In this document: piece after piece, positions 27,901 through 42,900 of the stretch | Position numbering within the stretch: position 1 is the stretch's first letter | Layout: each line of letters opens with the position of its first letter | NCBI GenBank assembly: GCA_964035575.1 | Contig: OZ037892.1 | Coordinates: forward strand, 496,001-560,000 | Direction of reading: 5' to 3' | DNA: 64,000 nt | Source: Rhynchopus sp. YZ270_cl-10 | Lineage: Eukaryota; Euglenozoa; Diplonemea; Diplonemida; Diplonemidae | Position numbers and translations under genes: made by a program | The notes under the pieces: generated by a model | Told to the model about the DNA's origin: nothing | What the model saw: only the letters and a program-made list of their open reading frames with translations | Databases searched by the model: none

Positions 27901-30900
27901 TACAAAACGGACGCTTTTAGACGGGTCGTTTTGTCACGTACAAAACGGGTGCTTTTAGACGGGTCGTTTTGTCACGTACAAAACGGGCGCTTTTAGACGG
28001 GTCGTTTTGTCGCGTACAAAACGGACGCTTTTAGACGGGTCGTTTTGTCACGTACAAAACGGACGCTTTTAGACGGGTCGTTTTGTCGCGTACAAAACGG
28101 GCGCTTTTAGACGGGTCGTTTTGTCACGTACAAAACGGGCGCTTTTAGACGGGTCGTTTTGTCGCGTACAAAACGGACGCTTTTAGACGGGTCGTTTTGT
28201 CACGTACAAAACGGACGCTTTTAGACGGGTCGTTTTGTCACGTACAAAACGGACGCTTTTAGACGGGTCGTTTTGTCACGTACAAAACGGACGCTTTTAG
28301 ACGGGTCGTTTTGTCACGTACAAAACGGACGCTTTTAGACGGGTCGTTTTGTCGCGTACAAAACGGACGCTTTTAGACGGGTCGTTTTGTCACGTACAAA
28401 ACGGACGCTTTTAGACGGGTCGTTTTGTCACGTACAAAACGGGTGCTTTTAGACGGGTCGTTTTGTCGCGTACAAAACGGGCGCTTTTAGACGGGTCGTT
28501 TTGTCGCGTACAAAACGGACGCTTTTAGACGGGTCGTTTTGTCGCGTACAAAACGGACGCTTTTAGACGGGTCGTTTTGTCGCGTACAAAACGGACGCTT
28601 TTAGACGGGTCGTTTTGTCACGTACAAAACGGGCGCTTTTAGACGGGTCGTTTTGTCACGTACAAAACGGACGCTTTTAGACGGGTCGTTTTGTCACGTA
28701 CAAAACGGACGCTTTTAGACGGGTCGTTTTGTCACGTACAAAACGGACGCTTTTAGACGGGTCGTTTTGTCACGTACAAAACGGACGCTTTTAGACGGGT
28801 CGTTTTGTCGCGTACAAAACGGACGCTTTTAGACGGGTCGTTTTGTCACGTACAAAACGGACGCTTTTAGACGGGTCGTTTTGTCACGTACAAAACGGGC
28901 GCTTTTAGACGGGTCGTTTTGTCACGTACAAAACGGACGCTTTTAGACGGGTCGTTTTGTCACGTACAAAACGGACGCTTTTAGACGGGTCGTTTTGTCA
29001 CGTACAAAACGGGCGCTTTTAGACGGGTCGTTTTGTCACGTACAAAACGGACGCTTTTAGACGGGTCGTTTTGTCACGTACAAAACGGGCGCTTTTAGAC
29101 GGGTCGTTTTGTCACGTACAAAACGGACGCTTTTAGACGGGTCGTTTTGTCACGTACAAAACGGGCGCTTTTAGACGGGTCGTTTTGTCACGTACAAAAC
29201 GGACGCTTTTAGACGGGTCGTTTTGTCGCGTACAAAACGGGCGCTTTTAGACGGGTCGTTTTGTCACGTACAAAACGGGTGCTTTTAGACGTCTCGTTTT
29301 GTCACGTACAAAACGGGCGCTTTTAGACGGGTCGTTTTGTCACGTACAAAACGGACGCTTTTAGACGGGTCGTTTTGTCGCGTACAAAACGGGTGCTTTT
29401 AGACGGGTCGTTTTGTCGCGTACAAAACGGACGCTTTTAGACGGGTCGTTTTGTCGCGTACAAAACGGACGCTTTTAGACGGGTCGTTTTGTCGCGTACA
29501 AAACGGACGCTTTTAGACGGGTCGTTTTGTCGCGTACAAAACGGACGCTTTTAGACGGGTCGTTTTGTCACGTACAAAACGGACGCTTTTAGACGGGTCG
29601 TTTTGTCGCGTACAAAACGGACGCTTTTAGACGGGTCGTTTTGTCACGTACAAAACGGGCGCTTTTAGACGGGTCGTTTTGTCACGTACAAAACGGACGC
29701 TTTTAGACGGGTCGTTTTGTCACGTACAAAACGGACGCTTTTAGACGGGTCGTTTTGTCACGTACAAAACGGACGCTTTTAGACGTCTCGTTTTGTCACG
29801 TACAAAACGGGTGCTTTTAGACGGGTCGTTTTGTCGCGTACAAAACGGACGCTTTTAGACGGGTCGTTTTGTCGCGTACAAAACGGACGCTTTTAGACGG
29901 GTCGTTTTGTCACGTACAAAACGGGCGCTTTTAGACGGGTCGTTTTGTCGCGTACAAAACGGGCGCTTTTAGACGGGTCGTTTTGTCGCGTACAAAACGG
30001 GCGCTTTTAGACGGGTCGTTTTGTCACGTACAAAACGGACGCTTTTAGACGGGTCGTTTTGTCGCGTACAAAAGGGACGCTTTTAGACGGGTCGTTTTGT
30101 CACGTACAAAACGGACGCTTTTAGACGGGTCGTTTTGTCACGTACAAAACGGGTGCTTTTAGACGGGTCGTTTTGTCACGTACAAAACGGGCGCTTTTAG
30201 ACGGGTCGTTTTGTCGCGTACAAAACGGGTGCTTTTAGACGGGTCGTTTTGTCACGTACAAAACGGACGCTTTTAGACGGGTCGTTTTGTCGCGTACAAA
30301 ACGGGCGCTTTTAGACGGGTCGTTTTGTCACGTACAAAACGGACGCTTTTAGACGGGTCGTTTTGTCGCGTACAAAACGGACGCTTTTAGACGGGTCGTT
30401 TTGTCACGTACAAAACGGGCGCTTTTAGACGGGTCGTTTTGTCACGTACAAAACGGACGCTTTTAGACGGGTCGTTTTGTCACGTACAAAACGGGCGCTT
30501 TTAGACGGGTCGTTTTGTCACGTACAAAACGGACGCTTTTAGACGGGTCGTTTTGTCGCGTACAAAACGGACGCTTTTAGACGGGTCGTTTTGTCACGTA
30601 CAAAACGGGCGCTTTTAGACGGGTCGTTTTGTCACGTACAAAACGGACGCTTTTAGACGGGTCGTTTTGTCACGTACAAAACGGGCGCTTTTAGACGGGT
30701 CGTTTTGTCACGTACAAAACGGACGCTTTTAGACGGGTCGTTTTGTCACGTACAAAACGGACGCTTTTAGACGGGTCGTTTTGTCGCGTACAAAACGGAC
30801 GCTTTTAGACGGGTCGTTTTGTCACGTACAAAACGGGCGCTTTTAGACGGGTCGTTTTGTCACGTACAAAACGGACGCTTTTAGACGGGTCGTTTTGTCG

Positions 30901-33900
30901 CGTACAAAACGGACGCTTTTAGACGGGTCGTTTTGTCACGTACAAAACGGGTGCTTTTAGACGGGTCGTTTTGTCACGTACAAAACGGGCGCTTTTAGAC
31001 GGGTCGTTTTGTCGCGTACAAAACGGGTGCTTTTAGACGGGTCGTTTTGTCACGTACAAAACGGACGCTTTTAGACGGGTCGTTTTGTCACGTACAAAAC
31101 GGGTGCTTTTAGACGGGTCGTTTTGTCACGTACAAAACGGACGCTTTTAGACGGGTCGTTTTGTCGCGTACAAAACGGGCGCTTTTAGACGGGTCGTTTT
31201 GTCACGTACAAAACGGGCGCTTTTAGACGGGTCGTTTTGTCGCGTACAAAACGGACGCTTTTAGACGGGTCGTTTTGTCGCGTACAAAACGGACGCTTTT
31301 AGACGGGTCGTTTTGTCACGTACAAAACGGACGCTTTTAGACGGGTCGTTTTGTCACGTACAAAACGGACGCTTTTAGACGGGTCGTTTTGTCACGTACA
31401 AAACGGACGCTTTTAGACGGGTCGTTTTGTCACGTACAAAACGGACGCTTTTAGACGGGTCGTTTTGTCGCGTACAAAACGGACGCTTTTAGACGGGTCG
31501 TTTTGTCACGTACAAAACGGACGCTTTTAGACGGGTCGTTTTGTCACGTACAAAACGGGTGCTTTTAGACGGGTCGTTTTGTCGCGTACAAAACGGGCGC
31601 TTTTAGACGGGTCGTTTTGTCGCGTACAAAACGGACGCTTTTAGACGGGTCGTTTTGTCGCGTACAAAACGGACGCTTTTAGACGGGTCGTTTTGTCGCG
31701 TACAAAACGGACGCTTTTAGACGGGTCGTTTTGTCACGTACAAAACGGGCGCTTTTAGACGGGTCGTTTTGTCACGTACAAAACGGACGCTTTTAGACGG
31801 GTCGTTTTGTCACGTACAAAACGGACGCTTTTAGACGGGTCGTTTTGTCACGTACAAAACGGACGCTTTTAGACGGGTCGTTTTGTCACGTACAAAACGG
31901 ACGCTTTTAGACGGGTCGTTTTGTCGCGTACAAAACGGACGCTTTTAGACGGGTCGTTTTGTCACGTACAAAACGGACGCTTTTAGACGGGTCGTTTTGT
32001 CACGTACAAAACGGGCGCTTTTAGACGGGTCGTTTTGTCACGTACAAAACGGACGCTTTTAGACGGGTCGTTTTGTCACGTACAAAACGGACGCTTTTAG
32101 ACGGGTCGTTTTGTCACGTACAAAACGGACGCTTTTAGACGGGTCGTTTTGTCGCGTACAAAACGGACGCTTTTAGACGGGTCGTTTTGTCACGTACAAA
32201 ACGGGCGCTTTTAGACGGGTCGTTTTGTCACGTACAAAACGGACGCTTTTAGACGGGTCGTTTTGTCACGTACAAAACGGGCGCTTTTAGACGGGTCGTT
32301 TTGTCACGTACAAAACGGACGCTTTTAGACGGGTCGTTTTGTCACGTACAAAACGGGCGCTTTTAGACGGGTCGTTTTGTCACGTACAAAACGGACGCTT
32401 TTAGACGGGTCGTTTTGTCGCGTACAAAACGGGCGCTTTTAGACGGGTCGTTTTGTCACGTACAAAACGGGTGCTTTTAGACGTCTCGTTTTGTCACGTA
32501 CAAAACGGGCGCTTTTAGACGGGTCGTTTTGTCACGTACAAAACGGACGCTTTTAGACGGGTCGTTTTGTCGCTTACAAAACGGGTGCTTTTAGACGGGT
32601 CGTTTTGTCGCGTACAAAACGGACGCTTTTAGACGGGTCGTTTTGTCGCGTACAAAACGGACGCTTTTAGACGGGTCGTTTTGTCGCGTACAAAACGGAC
32701 GCTTTTAGACGGGTCGTTTTGTCGCGTACAAAACGGACGCTTTTAGACGGGTCGTTTTGTCACGTACAAAACGGACGCTTTTAGACGGGTCGTTTTGTCG
32801 CGTACAAAACGGACGCTTTTAGACGGGTCGTTTTGTCACGTACAAAACGGGCGCTTTTAGACGGGTCGTTTTGTCACGTACAAAACGGACGCTTTTAGAC
32901 GGGTCGTTTTGTCACGTACAAAACGGACGCTTTTAGACGGGTCGTTTTGTCACGTACAAAACGGACGCTTTTAGACGTCTCGTTTTGTCACGTACAAAAC
33001 GGGTGCTTTTAGACGGGTCGTTTTGTCGCGTACAAAACGGACGCTTTTAGACGGGTCGTTTTGTCGCGTACAAAACGGACGCTTTTAGACGGGTCGTTTT
33101 GTCACGTACAAAACGGGCGCTTTTAGACGGGTCGTTTTGTCGCGTACAAAACGGGCGCTTTTAGACGGGTCGTTTTGTCGCGTACAAAACGGGCGCTTTT
33201 AGACGGGTCGTTTTGTCACGTACAAAACGGACGCTTTTAGACGGGTCGTTTTGTCGCGTACAAAAGGGACGCTTTTAGACGGGTCGTTTTGTCACGTACA
33301 AAACGGACGCTTTTAGACGGGTCGTTTTGTCACGTACAAAACGGGTGCTTTTAGACGGGTCGTTTTGTCACGTACAAAACGGGCGCTTTTAGACGGGTCG
33401 TTTTGTCGCGTACAAAACGGGCGCTTTTAGACGGGTCGTTTTGTCACGTACAAAACGGACGCTTTTAGACGGGTCGTTTTGTCGCGTACAAAACGGACGC
33501 TTTTAGACGGGTCGTTTTGTCACGTACAAAACGGGCGCTTTTAGACGGGTCGTTTTGTCACGTACAAAACGGACGCTTTTAGACGGGTCGTTTTGTCACG
33601 TACAAAACGGGCGCTTTTAGACGGGTCGTTTTGTCACGTACAAAACGGACGCTTTTAGACGGGTCGTTTTGTCGCGTACAAAACGGACGCTTTTAGACGG
33701 GTCGTTTTGTCACGTACAAAACGGGCGCTTTTAGACGGGTCGTTTTGTCACGTACAAAACGGACGCTTTTAGACGGGTCGTTTTGTCACGTACAAAACGG
33801 GCGCTTTTAGACGGGTCGTTTTCTCGCGTACAAAACGGACGCTTTTAGACGGGTCGTTTTGTCACGTACAAAACGGACGCTTTTAGACGGGTCGTTTTGT

Positions 33901-36900
33901 CGCGTACAAAACGGACGCTTTTAGACGGGTCGTTTTGTCACGTACAAAACGGACGCTTTTAGACGGGTCGTTTTGTCGCGTACAAAACGGACGCTTTTAG
34001 ACGGGTCGTTTTGTCACGTACAAAACGGGCGCTTTTAGACGGGTCGTTTTGTCACGTACAAAACGGACGCTTTTAGACGGGTCGTTTTGTCACGTACAAA
34101 ACGGGCGCTTTTAGACGGGTCGTTTTCTCGCGTACAAAACGGACGCTTTTAGACGGGTCGTTTTGTCACGTACAAAACGGGTGCTTTTAGACGGGTCGTT
34201 TTGTCACGTACAAAACGGACGCTTTTAGACGGGTCGTTTTGTCACGTACAAAACGGACGCTTTTAGACGGGTCGTTTTGTCACGTACAAAACGGACGCTT
34301 TTAGACGGGTCGTTTTGTCACGTACAAAACGGACGCTTTTAGACGGGTCGTTTTGTCACGTACAAAACGGACGCTTTTAGACGGGTCGTTTTGTCGCGTA
34401 CAAAACGGACGCTTTTAGACGGGTCGTTTTGTCACGTACAAAACGGGCGCTTTTAGACGGGTCGTTTTGTCACGTACAAAACGGACGCTTTTAGACGGGT
34501 CGTTTTGTCACGTACAAAACGGACGCTTTTAGACGGGTCGTTTTGTCGCGTACAAAACGGACGCTTTTAGACGGGTCGTTTTGTCACGTACAAAACGGGC
34601 GCTTTTAGACGGGTCGTTTTGTCACGTACAAAACGGACGCTTTTAGACGGGTCGTTTTGTCGCGTACAAAACGGACGCTTTTAGACGGGTCGTTTTGTCA
34701 CGTACAAAACGGGTGCTTTTAGACGGGTCGTTTTGTCACGTACAAAACGGGCGCTTTTAGACGGGTCGTTTTGTCGCGTACAAAACGGACGCTTTTAGAC
34801 GGGTCGTTTTGTCACGTACAAAACGGACGCTTTTAGACGGGTCGTTTTGTCGCGTACAAAACGGGCGCTTTTAGACGGGTCGTTTTGTCACGTACAAAAC
34901 GGGCGCTTTTAGACGGGTCGTTTTGTCGCGTACAAAACGGACGCTTTTAGACGGGTCGTTTTGTCACGTACAAAACGGACGCTTTTAGACGGGTCGTTTT
35001 GTCACGTACAAAACGGGTGCTTTTAGACGGGTCGTTTTGTCGCGTACAAAACGGGCGCTTTTAGACGGGTCGTTTTGTCGCGTACAAAACGGACGCTTTT
35101 AGACGGGTCGTTTTGTCGCGTACAAAACGGACGCTTTTAGACGGGTCGTTTTGTCGCGTACAAAACGGACGCTTTTAGACGGGTCGTTTTGTCACGTACA
35201 AAACGGGCGCTTTTAGACGGGTCGTTTTGTCACGTACAAAACGGACGCTTTTAGACGGGTCGTTTTGTCACGTACAAAACGGACGCTTTTAGACGGGTCG
35301 TTTTGTCACGTACAAAACGGACGCTTTTAGACGGGTCGTTTTGTCACGTACAAAACGGACGCTTTTAGACGGGTCGTTTTGTCACGTACAAAACGGGCGC
35401 TTTTAGACGGGTCGTTTTGTCACGTACAAAACGGACGCTTTTAGACGGGTCGTTTTGTCACGTACAAAACGGACGCTTTTAGACGGGTCGTTTTGTCACG
35501 TACAAAACGGGCGCTTTTAGACGGGTCGTTTTGTCACGTACAAAACGGACGCTTTTAGACGGGTCGTTTTGTCACGTACAAAACGGACGCTTTTAGACGG
35601 GTCGTTTTGTCACGTACAAAACGGACGCTTTTAGACGGGTCGTTTTGTCACGTACAAAACGGACGCTTTTAGACGGGTCGTTTTGTCACGTACAAAACGG
35701 GCGCTTTTAGACGGGTCGTTTTGTCACGTACAAAACGGACGCTTTTAGACGGGTCGTTTTGTCACGTACAAAACGGACGCTTTTAGACGGGTCGTTTTGT
35801 CACGTACAAAACGGGCGCTTTTAGACGGGTCGTTTTGTCACGTACAAAACGGACGCTTTTAGACGGGTCGTTTTGTCACGTACAAAACGGGCGCTTTTAG
35901 ACGGGTCGTTTTGTCACGTACAAAACGGACGCTTTTAGACGGGTCGTTTTGTCACGTACAAAACGGGCGCTTTTAGACGGGTCGTTTTGTCACGTACAAA
36001 ACGGACGCTTTTAGACGGGTCGTTTTGTCGCGTACAAAACGGGCGCTTTTAGACGGGTCGTTTTGTCACGTACAAAACGGACGCTTTTAGACGGGTCGTT
36101 TTGTCACGTACAAAACGGGTGCTTTTAGACGGGTCGTTTTGTCGCGTACAAAACGGGCGCTTTTAGACGGGTCGTTTTGTCGCGTACAAAACGGACGCTT
36201 TTAGACGGGTCGTTTTGTCGCGTACAAAACGGACGCTTTTAGACGGGTCGTTTTGTCGCGTACAAAACGGACGCTTTTAGACGGGTCGTTTTGTCACGTA
36301 CAAAACGGGCGCTTTTAGACGGGTCGTTTTGTCACGTACAAAACGGACGCTTTTAGACGGGTCGTTTTGTCACGTACAAAACGGACGCTTTTAGACGGGT
36401 CGTTTTGTCACGTACAAAACGGACGCTTTTAGACGGGTCGTTTTGTCACGTACAAAACGGACGCTTTTAGACGGGTCGTTTTGTCACGTACAAAACGGGC
36501 GCTTTTAGACGGGTCGTTTTGTCACGTACAAAACGGACGCTTTTAGACGGGTCGTTTTGTCACGTACAAAACGGACGCTTTTAGACGGGTCGTTTTGTCA
36601 CGTACAAAACGGGCGCTTTTAGACGGGTCGTTTTGTCACGTACAAAACGGACGCTTTTAGACGGGTCGTTTTGTCACGTACAAAACGGACGCTTTTAGAC
36701 GGGTCGTTTTGTCACGTACAAAACGGACGCTTTTAGACGGGTCGTTTTGTCACGTACAAAACGGACGCTTTTAGACGGGTCGTTTTGTCACGTACAAAAC
36801 GGGCGCTTTTAGACGGGTCGTTTTGTCACGTACAAAACGGACGCTTTTAGACGGGTCGTTTTGTCACGTACAAAACGGACGCTTTTAGACGGGTCGTTTT

Positions 36901-39900
36901 GTCACGTACAAAACGGGCGCTTTTAGACGGGTCGTTTTGTCACGTACAAAACGGACGCTTTTAGACGGGTCGTTTTGTCACGTACAAAACGGGCGCTTTT
37001 AGACGGGTCGTTTTGTCACGTACAAAACGGACGCTTTTAGACGGGTCGTTTTGTCACGTACAAAACGGGCGCTTTTAGACGGGTCGTTTTGTCACGTACA
37101 AAACGGACGCTTTTAGACGGGTCGTTTTGTCGCGTACAAAACGGGCGCTTTTAGACGGGTCGTTTTGTCACGTACAAAACGGGTGCTTTTAGACGTCTCG
37201 TTTTGTCACGTACAAAACGGGCGCTTTTAGACGGGTCGTTTTGTCACGTACAAAACGGACGCTTTTAGACGGGTCGTTTTGTCGCGTACAAAACGGGTGC
37301 TTTTAGACGGGTCGTTTTGTCGCGTACAAAACGGACGCTTTTAGACGGGTCGTTTTGTCGCGTACAAAACGGACGCTTTTAGACGGGTCGTTTTGTCGCG
37401 TACAAAACGGACGCTTTTAGACGGGTCGTTTTGTCGCGTACAAAACGGACGCTTTTAGACGGGTCGTTTTGTCACGTACAAAACGGACGCTTTTAGACGG
37501 GTCGTTTTGTCGCGTACAAAACGGACGCTTTTAGACGGGTCGTTTTGTCACGTACAAAACGGGCGCTTTTAGACGGGTCGTTTTGTCACGTACAAAACGG
37601 ACGCTTTTAGACGGGTCGTTTTGTCACGTACAAAACGGGCGCTTTTAGACGGGTCGTTTTCTCGCGTACAAAACGGACGCTTTTAGACGGGTCGTTTTGT
37701 CACGTACAAAACGGACGCTTTTAGACGGGTCGTTTTGTCGCGTACAAAACGGACGCTTTTAGACGGGTCGTTTTGTCACGTACAAAACGGACGCTTTTAG
37801 ACGGGTCGTTTTGTCGCGTACAAAACGGACGCTTTTAGACGGGTCGTTTTGTCACGTACAAAACGGGCGCTTTTAGACGGGTCGTTTTGTCACGTACAAA
37901 ACGGACGCTTTTAGACGGGTCGTTTTGTCACGTACAAAACGGGCGCTTTTAGACGGGTCGTTTTCTCGCGTACAAAACGGACGCTTTTAGACGGGTCGTT
38001 TTGTCACGTACAAAACGGGTGCTTTTAGACGGGTCGTTTTGTCACGTACAAAACGGACGCTTTTAGACGGGTCGTTTTGTCACGTACAAAACGGACGCTT
38101 TTAGACGGGTCGTTTTGTCACGTACAAAACGGACGCTTTTAGACGGGTCGTTTTGTCACGTACAAAACGGACGCTTTTAGACGGGTCGTTTTGTCACGTA
38201 CAAAACGGACGCTTTTAGACGGGTCGTTTTGTCGCGTACAAAACGGACGCTTTTAGACGGGTCGTTTTGTCACGTACAAAACGGGCGCTTTTAGACGGGT
38301 CGTTTTGTCACGTACAAAACGGACGCTTTTAGACGGGTCGTTTTGTCACGTACAAAACGGACGCTTTTAGACGGGTCGTTTTGTCGCGTACAAAACGGAC
38401 GCTTTTAGACGGGTCGTTTTGTCACGTACAAAACGGGCGCTTTTAGACGGGTCGTTTTGTCACGTACAAAACGGACGCTTTTAGACGGGTCGTTTTGTCG
38501 CGTACAAAACGGACGCTTTTAGACGGGTCGTTTTGTCACGTACAAAACGGGTGCTTTTAGACGGGTCGTTTTGTCACGTACAAAACGGGCGCTTTTAGAC
38601 GGGTCGTTTTGTCGCGTACAAAACGGACGCTTTTAGACGGGTCGTTTTGTCACGTACAAAACGGACGCTTTTAGACGGGTCGTTTTGTCGCGTACAAAAC
38701 GGGCGCTTTTAGACGGGTCGTTTTGTCACGTACAAAACGGGCGCTTTTAGACGGGTCGTTTTGTCGCGTACAAAACGGACGCTTTTAGACGGGTCGTTTT
38801 GTCGCGTACAAAACGGACGCTTTTAGACGGGTCGTTTTGTCACGTACAAAACGGACGCTTTTAGACGGGTCGTTTTGTCACGTACAAAACGGACGCTTTT
38901 AGACGGGTCGTTTTGTCACGTACAAAACGGACGCTTTTAGACGGGTCGTTTTGTCACGTACAAAACGGACGCTTTTAGACGGGTCGTTTTGTCGCGTACA
39001 AAACGGACGCTTTTAGACGGGTCGTTTTGTCACGTACAAAACGGACGCTTTTAGACGGGTCGTTTTGTCACGTACAAAACGGGTGCTTTTAGACGGGTCG
39101 TTTTGTCGCGTACAAAACGGGCGCTTTTAGACGGGTCGTTTTGTCGCGTACAAAACGGACGCTTTTAGACGGGTCGTTTTGTCGCGTACAAAACGGACGC
39201 TTTTAGACGGGTCGTTTTGTCGCGTACAAAACGGACGCTTTTAGACGGGTCGTTTTGTCACGTACAAAACGGGCGCTTTTAGACGGGTCGTTTTGTCACG
39301 TACAAAACGGACGCTTTTAGACGGGTCGTTTTGTCACGTACAAAACGGACGCTTTTAGACGGGTCGTTTTGTCACGTACAAAACGGACGCTTTTAGACGG
39401 GTCGTTTTGTCACGTACAAAACGGACGCTTTTAGACGGGTCGTTTTGTCACGTACAAAACGGGCGCTTTTAGACGGGTCGTTTTGTCACGTACAAAACGG
39501 ACGCTTTTAGACGGGTCGTTTTGTCACGTACAAAACGGACGCTTTTAGACGGGTCGTTTTGTCACGTACAAAACGGGCGCTTTTAGACGGGTCGTTTTGT
39601 CACGTACAAAACGGACGCTTTTAGACGGGTCGTTTTGTCACGTACAAAACGGACGCTTTTAGACGGGTCGTTTTGTCACGTACAAAACGGACGCTTTTAG
39701 ACGGGTCGTTTTGTCACGTACAAAACGGGCGCTTTTAGACGGGTCGTTTTGTCACGTACAAAACGGACGCTTTTAGACGGGTCGTTTTGTCACGTACAAA
39801 ACGGACGCTTTTAGACGGGTCGTTTTGTCACGTACAAAACGGGCGCTTTTAGACGGGTCGTTTTGTCACGTACAAAACGGACGCTTTTAGACGGGTCGTT

Positions 39901-42900
39901 TTGTCACGTACAAAACGGGCGCTTTTAGACGGGTCGTTTTGTCACGTACAAAACGGACGCTTTTAGACGGGTCGTTTTGTCACGTACAAAACGGGCGCTT
40001 TTAGACGGGTCGTTTTGTCACGTACAAAACGGACGCTTTTAGACGGGTCGTTTTGTCGCGTACAAAACGGACGCTTTTAGACGGGTCGTTTTGTCACGTA
40101 CAAAACGGGTGCTTTTAGACGGGTCGTTTTGTCGCGTACAAAACGGGCGCTTTTAGACGGGTCGTTTTGTCGCGTACAAAACGGACGCTTTTAGACGGGT
40201 CGTTTTGTCGCGTACAAAACGGACGCTTTTAGACGGGTCGTTTTGTCGCGTACAAAACGGACGCTTTTAGACGGGTCGTTTTGTCACGTACAAAACGGGC
40301 GCTTTTAGACGGGTCGTTTTGTCACGTACAAAACGGACGCTTTTAGACGGGTCGTTTTGTCACGTACAAAACGGACGCTTTTAGACGGGTCGTTTTGTCA
40401 CGTACAAAACGGACGCTTTTAGACGGGTCGTTTTGTCACGTACAAAACGGACGCTTTTAGACGGGTCGTTTTGTCACGTACAAAACGGGCGCTTTTAGAC
40501 GGGTCGTTTTGTCAGGTACAAAACGGACGCTTTTAGACGGGTCGTTTTGTCACGTACAAAACGGACGCTTTTAGACGGGTCGTTTTGTCACGTACAAAAC
40601 GGGCGCTTTTAGACGGGTCGTTTTGTCACGTACAAAACGGACGCTTTTAGACGGGTCGTTTTGTCACGTACAAAACGGACGCTTTTAGACGGGTCGTTTT
40701 GTCACGTACAAAACGGACGCTTTTAGACGGGTCGTTTTGTCACGTACAAAACGGACGCTTTTAGACGGGTCGTTTTGTCACGTACAAAACGGGCGCTTTT
40801 AGACGGGTCGTTTTGTCACGTACAAAACGGACGCTTTTAGACGGGTCGTTTTGTCACGTACAAAACGGACGCTTTTAGACGGGTCGTTTTGTCACGTACA
40901 AAACGGGCGCTTTTAGACGGGTCGTTTTGTCACGTACAAAACGGACGCTTTTAGACGGGTCGTTTTGTCACGTACAAAACGGGCGCTTTTAGACGGGTCG
41001 TTTTGTCACGTACAAAACGGACGCTTTTAGACGGGTCGTTTTGTCACGTACAAAACGGGCGCTTTTAGACGGGTCGTTTTGTCACGTACAAAACGGACGC
41101 TTTTAGACGGGTCGTTTTGTCGCGTACAAAACGGGCGCTTTTAGACGGGTCGTTTTGTCACGTACAAAACGGGTGCTTTTAGACGTCTCGTTTTGTCACG
41201 TACAAAACGGGCGCTTTTAGACGGGTCGTTTTGTCACGTACAAAACGGACGCTTTTAGACGGGTCGTTTTGTCGCGTACAAAACGGGTGCTTTTAGACGG
41301 GTCGTTTTGTCGCGTACAAAACGGACGCTTTTAGACGGGTCGTTTTGTCGCGTACAAAACGGACGCTTTTAGACGGGTCGTTTTGTCGCGTACAAAACGG
41401 ACGCTTTTAGACGGGTCGTTTTGTCGCGTACAAAACGGACGCTTTTAGACGGGTCGTTTTGTCACGTACAAAACGGACGCTTTTAGACGGGTCGTTTTGT
41501 CGCGTACAAAACGGACGCTTTTAGACGGGTCGTTTTGTCACGTACAAAACGGGCGCTTTTAGACGGGTCGTTTTGTCACGTACAAAACGGACGCTTTTAG
41601 ACGGGTCGTTTTGTCACGTACAAAACGGACGCTTTTAGACGGGTCGTTTTGTCACGTACAAAACGGACGCTTTTAGACGTCTCGTTTTGTCACGTACAAA
41701 ACGGGTGCTTTTAGACGGGTCGTTTTGTCGCGTACAAAACGGACGCTTTTAGACGGGTCGTTTTGTCGCGTACAAAACGGACGCTTTTAGACGGGTCGTT
41801 TTGTCACGTACAAAACGGGCGCTTTTAGACGGGTCGTTTTGTCGCGTACAAAACGGGCGCTTTTAGACGGGTCGTTTTGTCGCGTACAAAACGGGCGCTT
41901 TTAGACGGGTCGTTTTGTCACGTACAAAACGGACGCTTTTAGACGGGTCGTTTTGTCACGTACAAAACGGACGCTTTTAGACGGGTCGTTTTGTCACGTA
42001 CAAAACGGACGCTTTTAGACGTCTCGTTTTGTCACGTACAAAACGGGTGCTTTTAGACGGGTCGTTTTGTCGCGTACAAAACGGACGCTTTTAGACGGGT
42101 CGTTTTGTCGCGTACAAAACGGACGCTTTTAGACGGGTCGTTTTGTCACGTACAAAACGGGCGCTTTTAGACGGGTCGTTTTGTCGCGTACAAAACGGGC
42201 GCTTTTAGACGGGTCGTTTTGTCGCGTACAAAACGGGCGCTTTTAGACGGGTCGTTTTGTCACGTACAAAACGGACGCTTTTAGACGGGTCGTTTTGTCA
42301 CGTACAAAACGGACGCTTTTAGACGGGTCGTTTTGTCACGTACAAAACGGACGCTTTTAGACGGGTCGTTTTGTCACGTACAAAACGGACGCTTTTAGAC
42401 GGGTCGTTTTGTCACGTACAAAACGGACGCTTTTAGACGGGTCGTTTTGTCACGTACAAAACGGACGCTTTTAGACGGGTCGTTTTGTCACGTACAAAAC
42501 GGACGCTTTTAGACGGGTCGTTTTGTCGCGTACAAAACGGACGCTTTTAGACGGGTCGTTTTGTCACGTACAAAACGGGCGCTTTTAGACGGGTCGTTTT
42601 GTCACGTACAAAACGGACGCTTTTAGACGGGTCGTTTTGTCACGTACAAAACGGACGCTTTTAGACGGGTCGTTTTGTCGCGTACAAAACGGACGCTTTT
42701 AGACGGGTCGTTTTGTCACGTACAAAACGGGCGCTTTTAGACGGGTCGTTTTGTCACGTACAAAACGGACGCTTTTAGACGGGTCGTTTTGTCGCGTACA
42801 AAACGGACGCTTTTAGACGGGTCGTTTTGTCACGTACAAAACGGGTGCTTTTAGACGGGTCGTTTTGTCACGTACAAAACGGGCGCTTTTAGACGGGTCG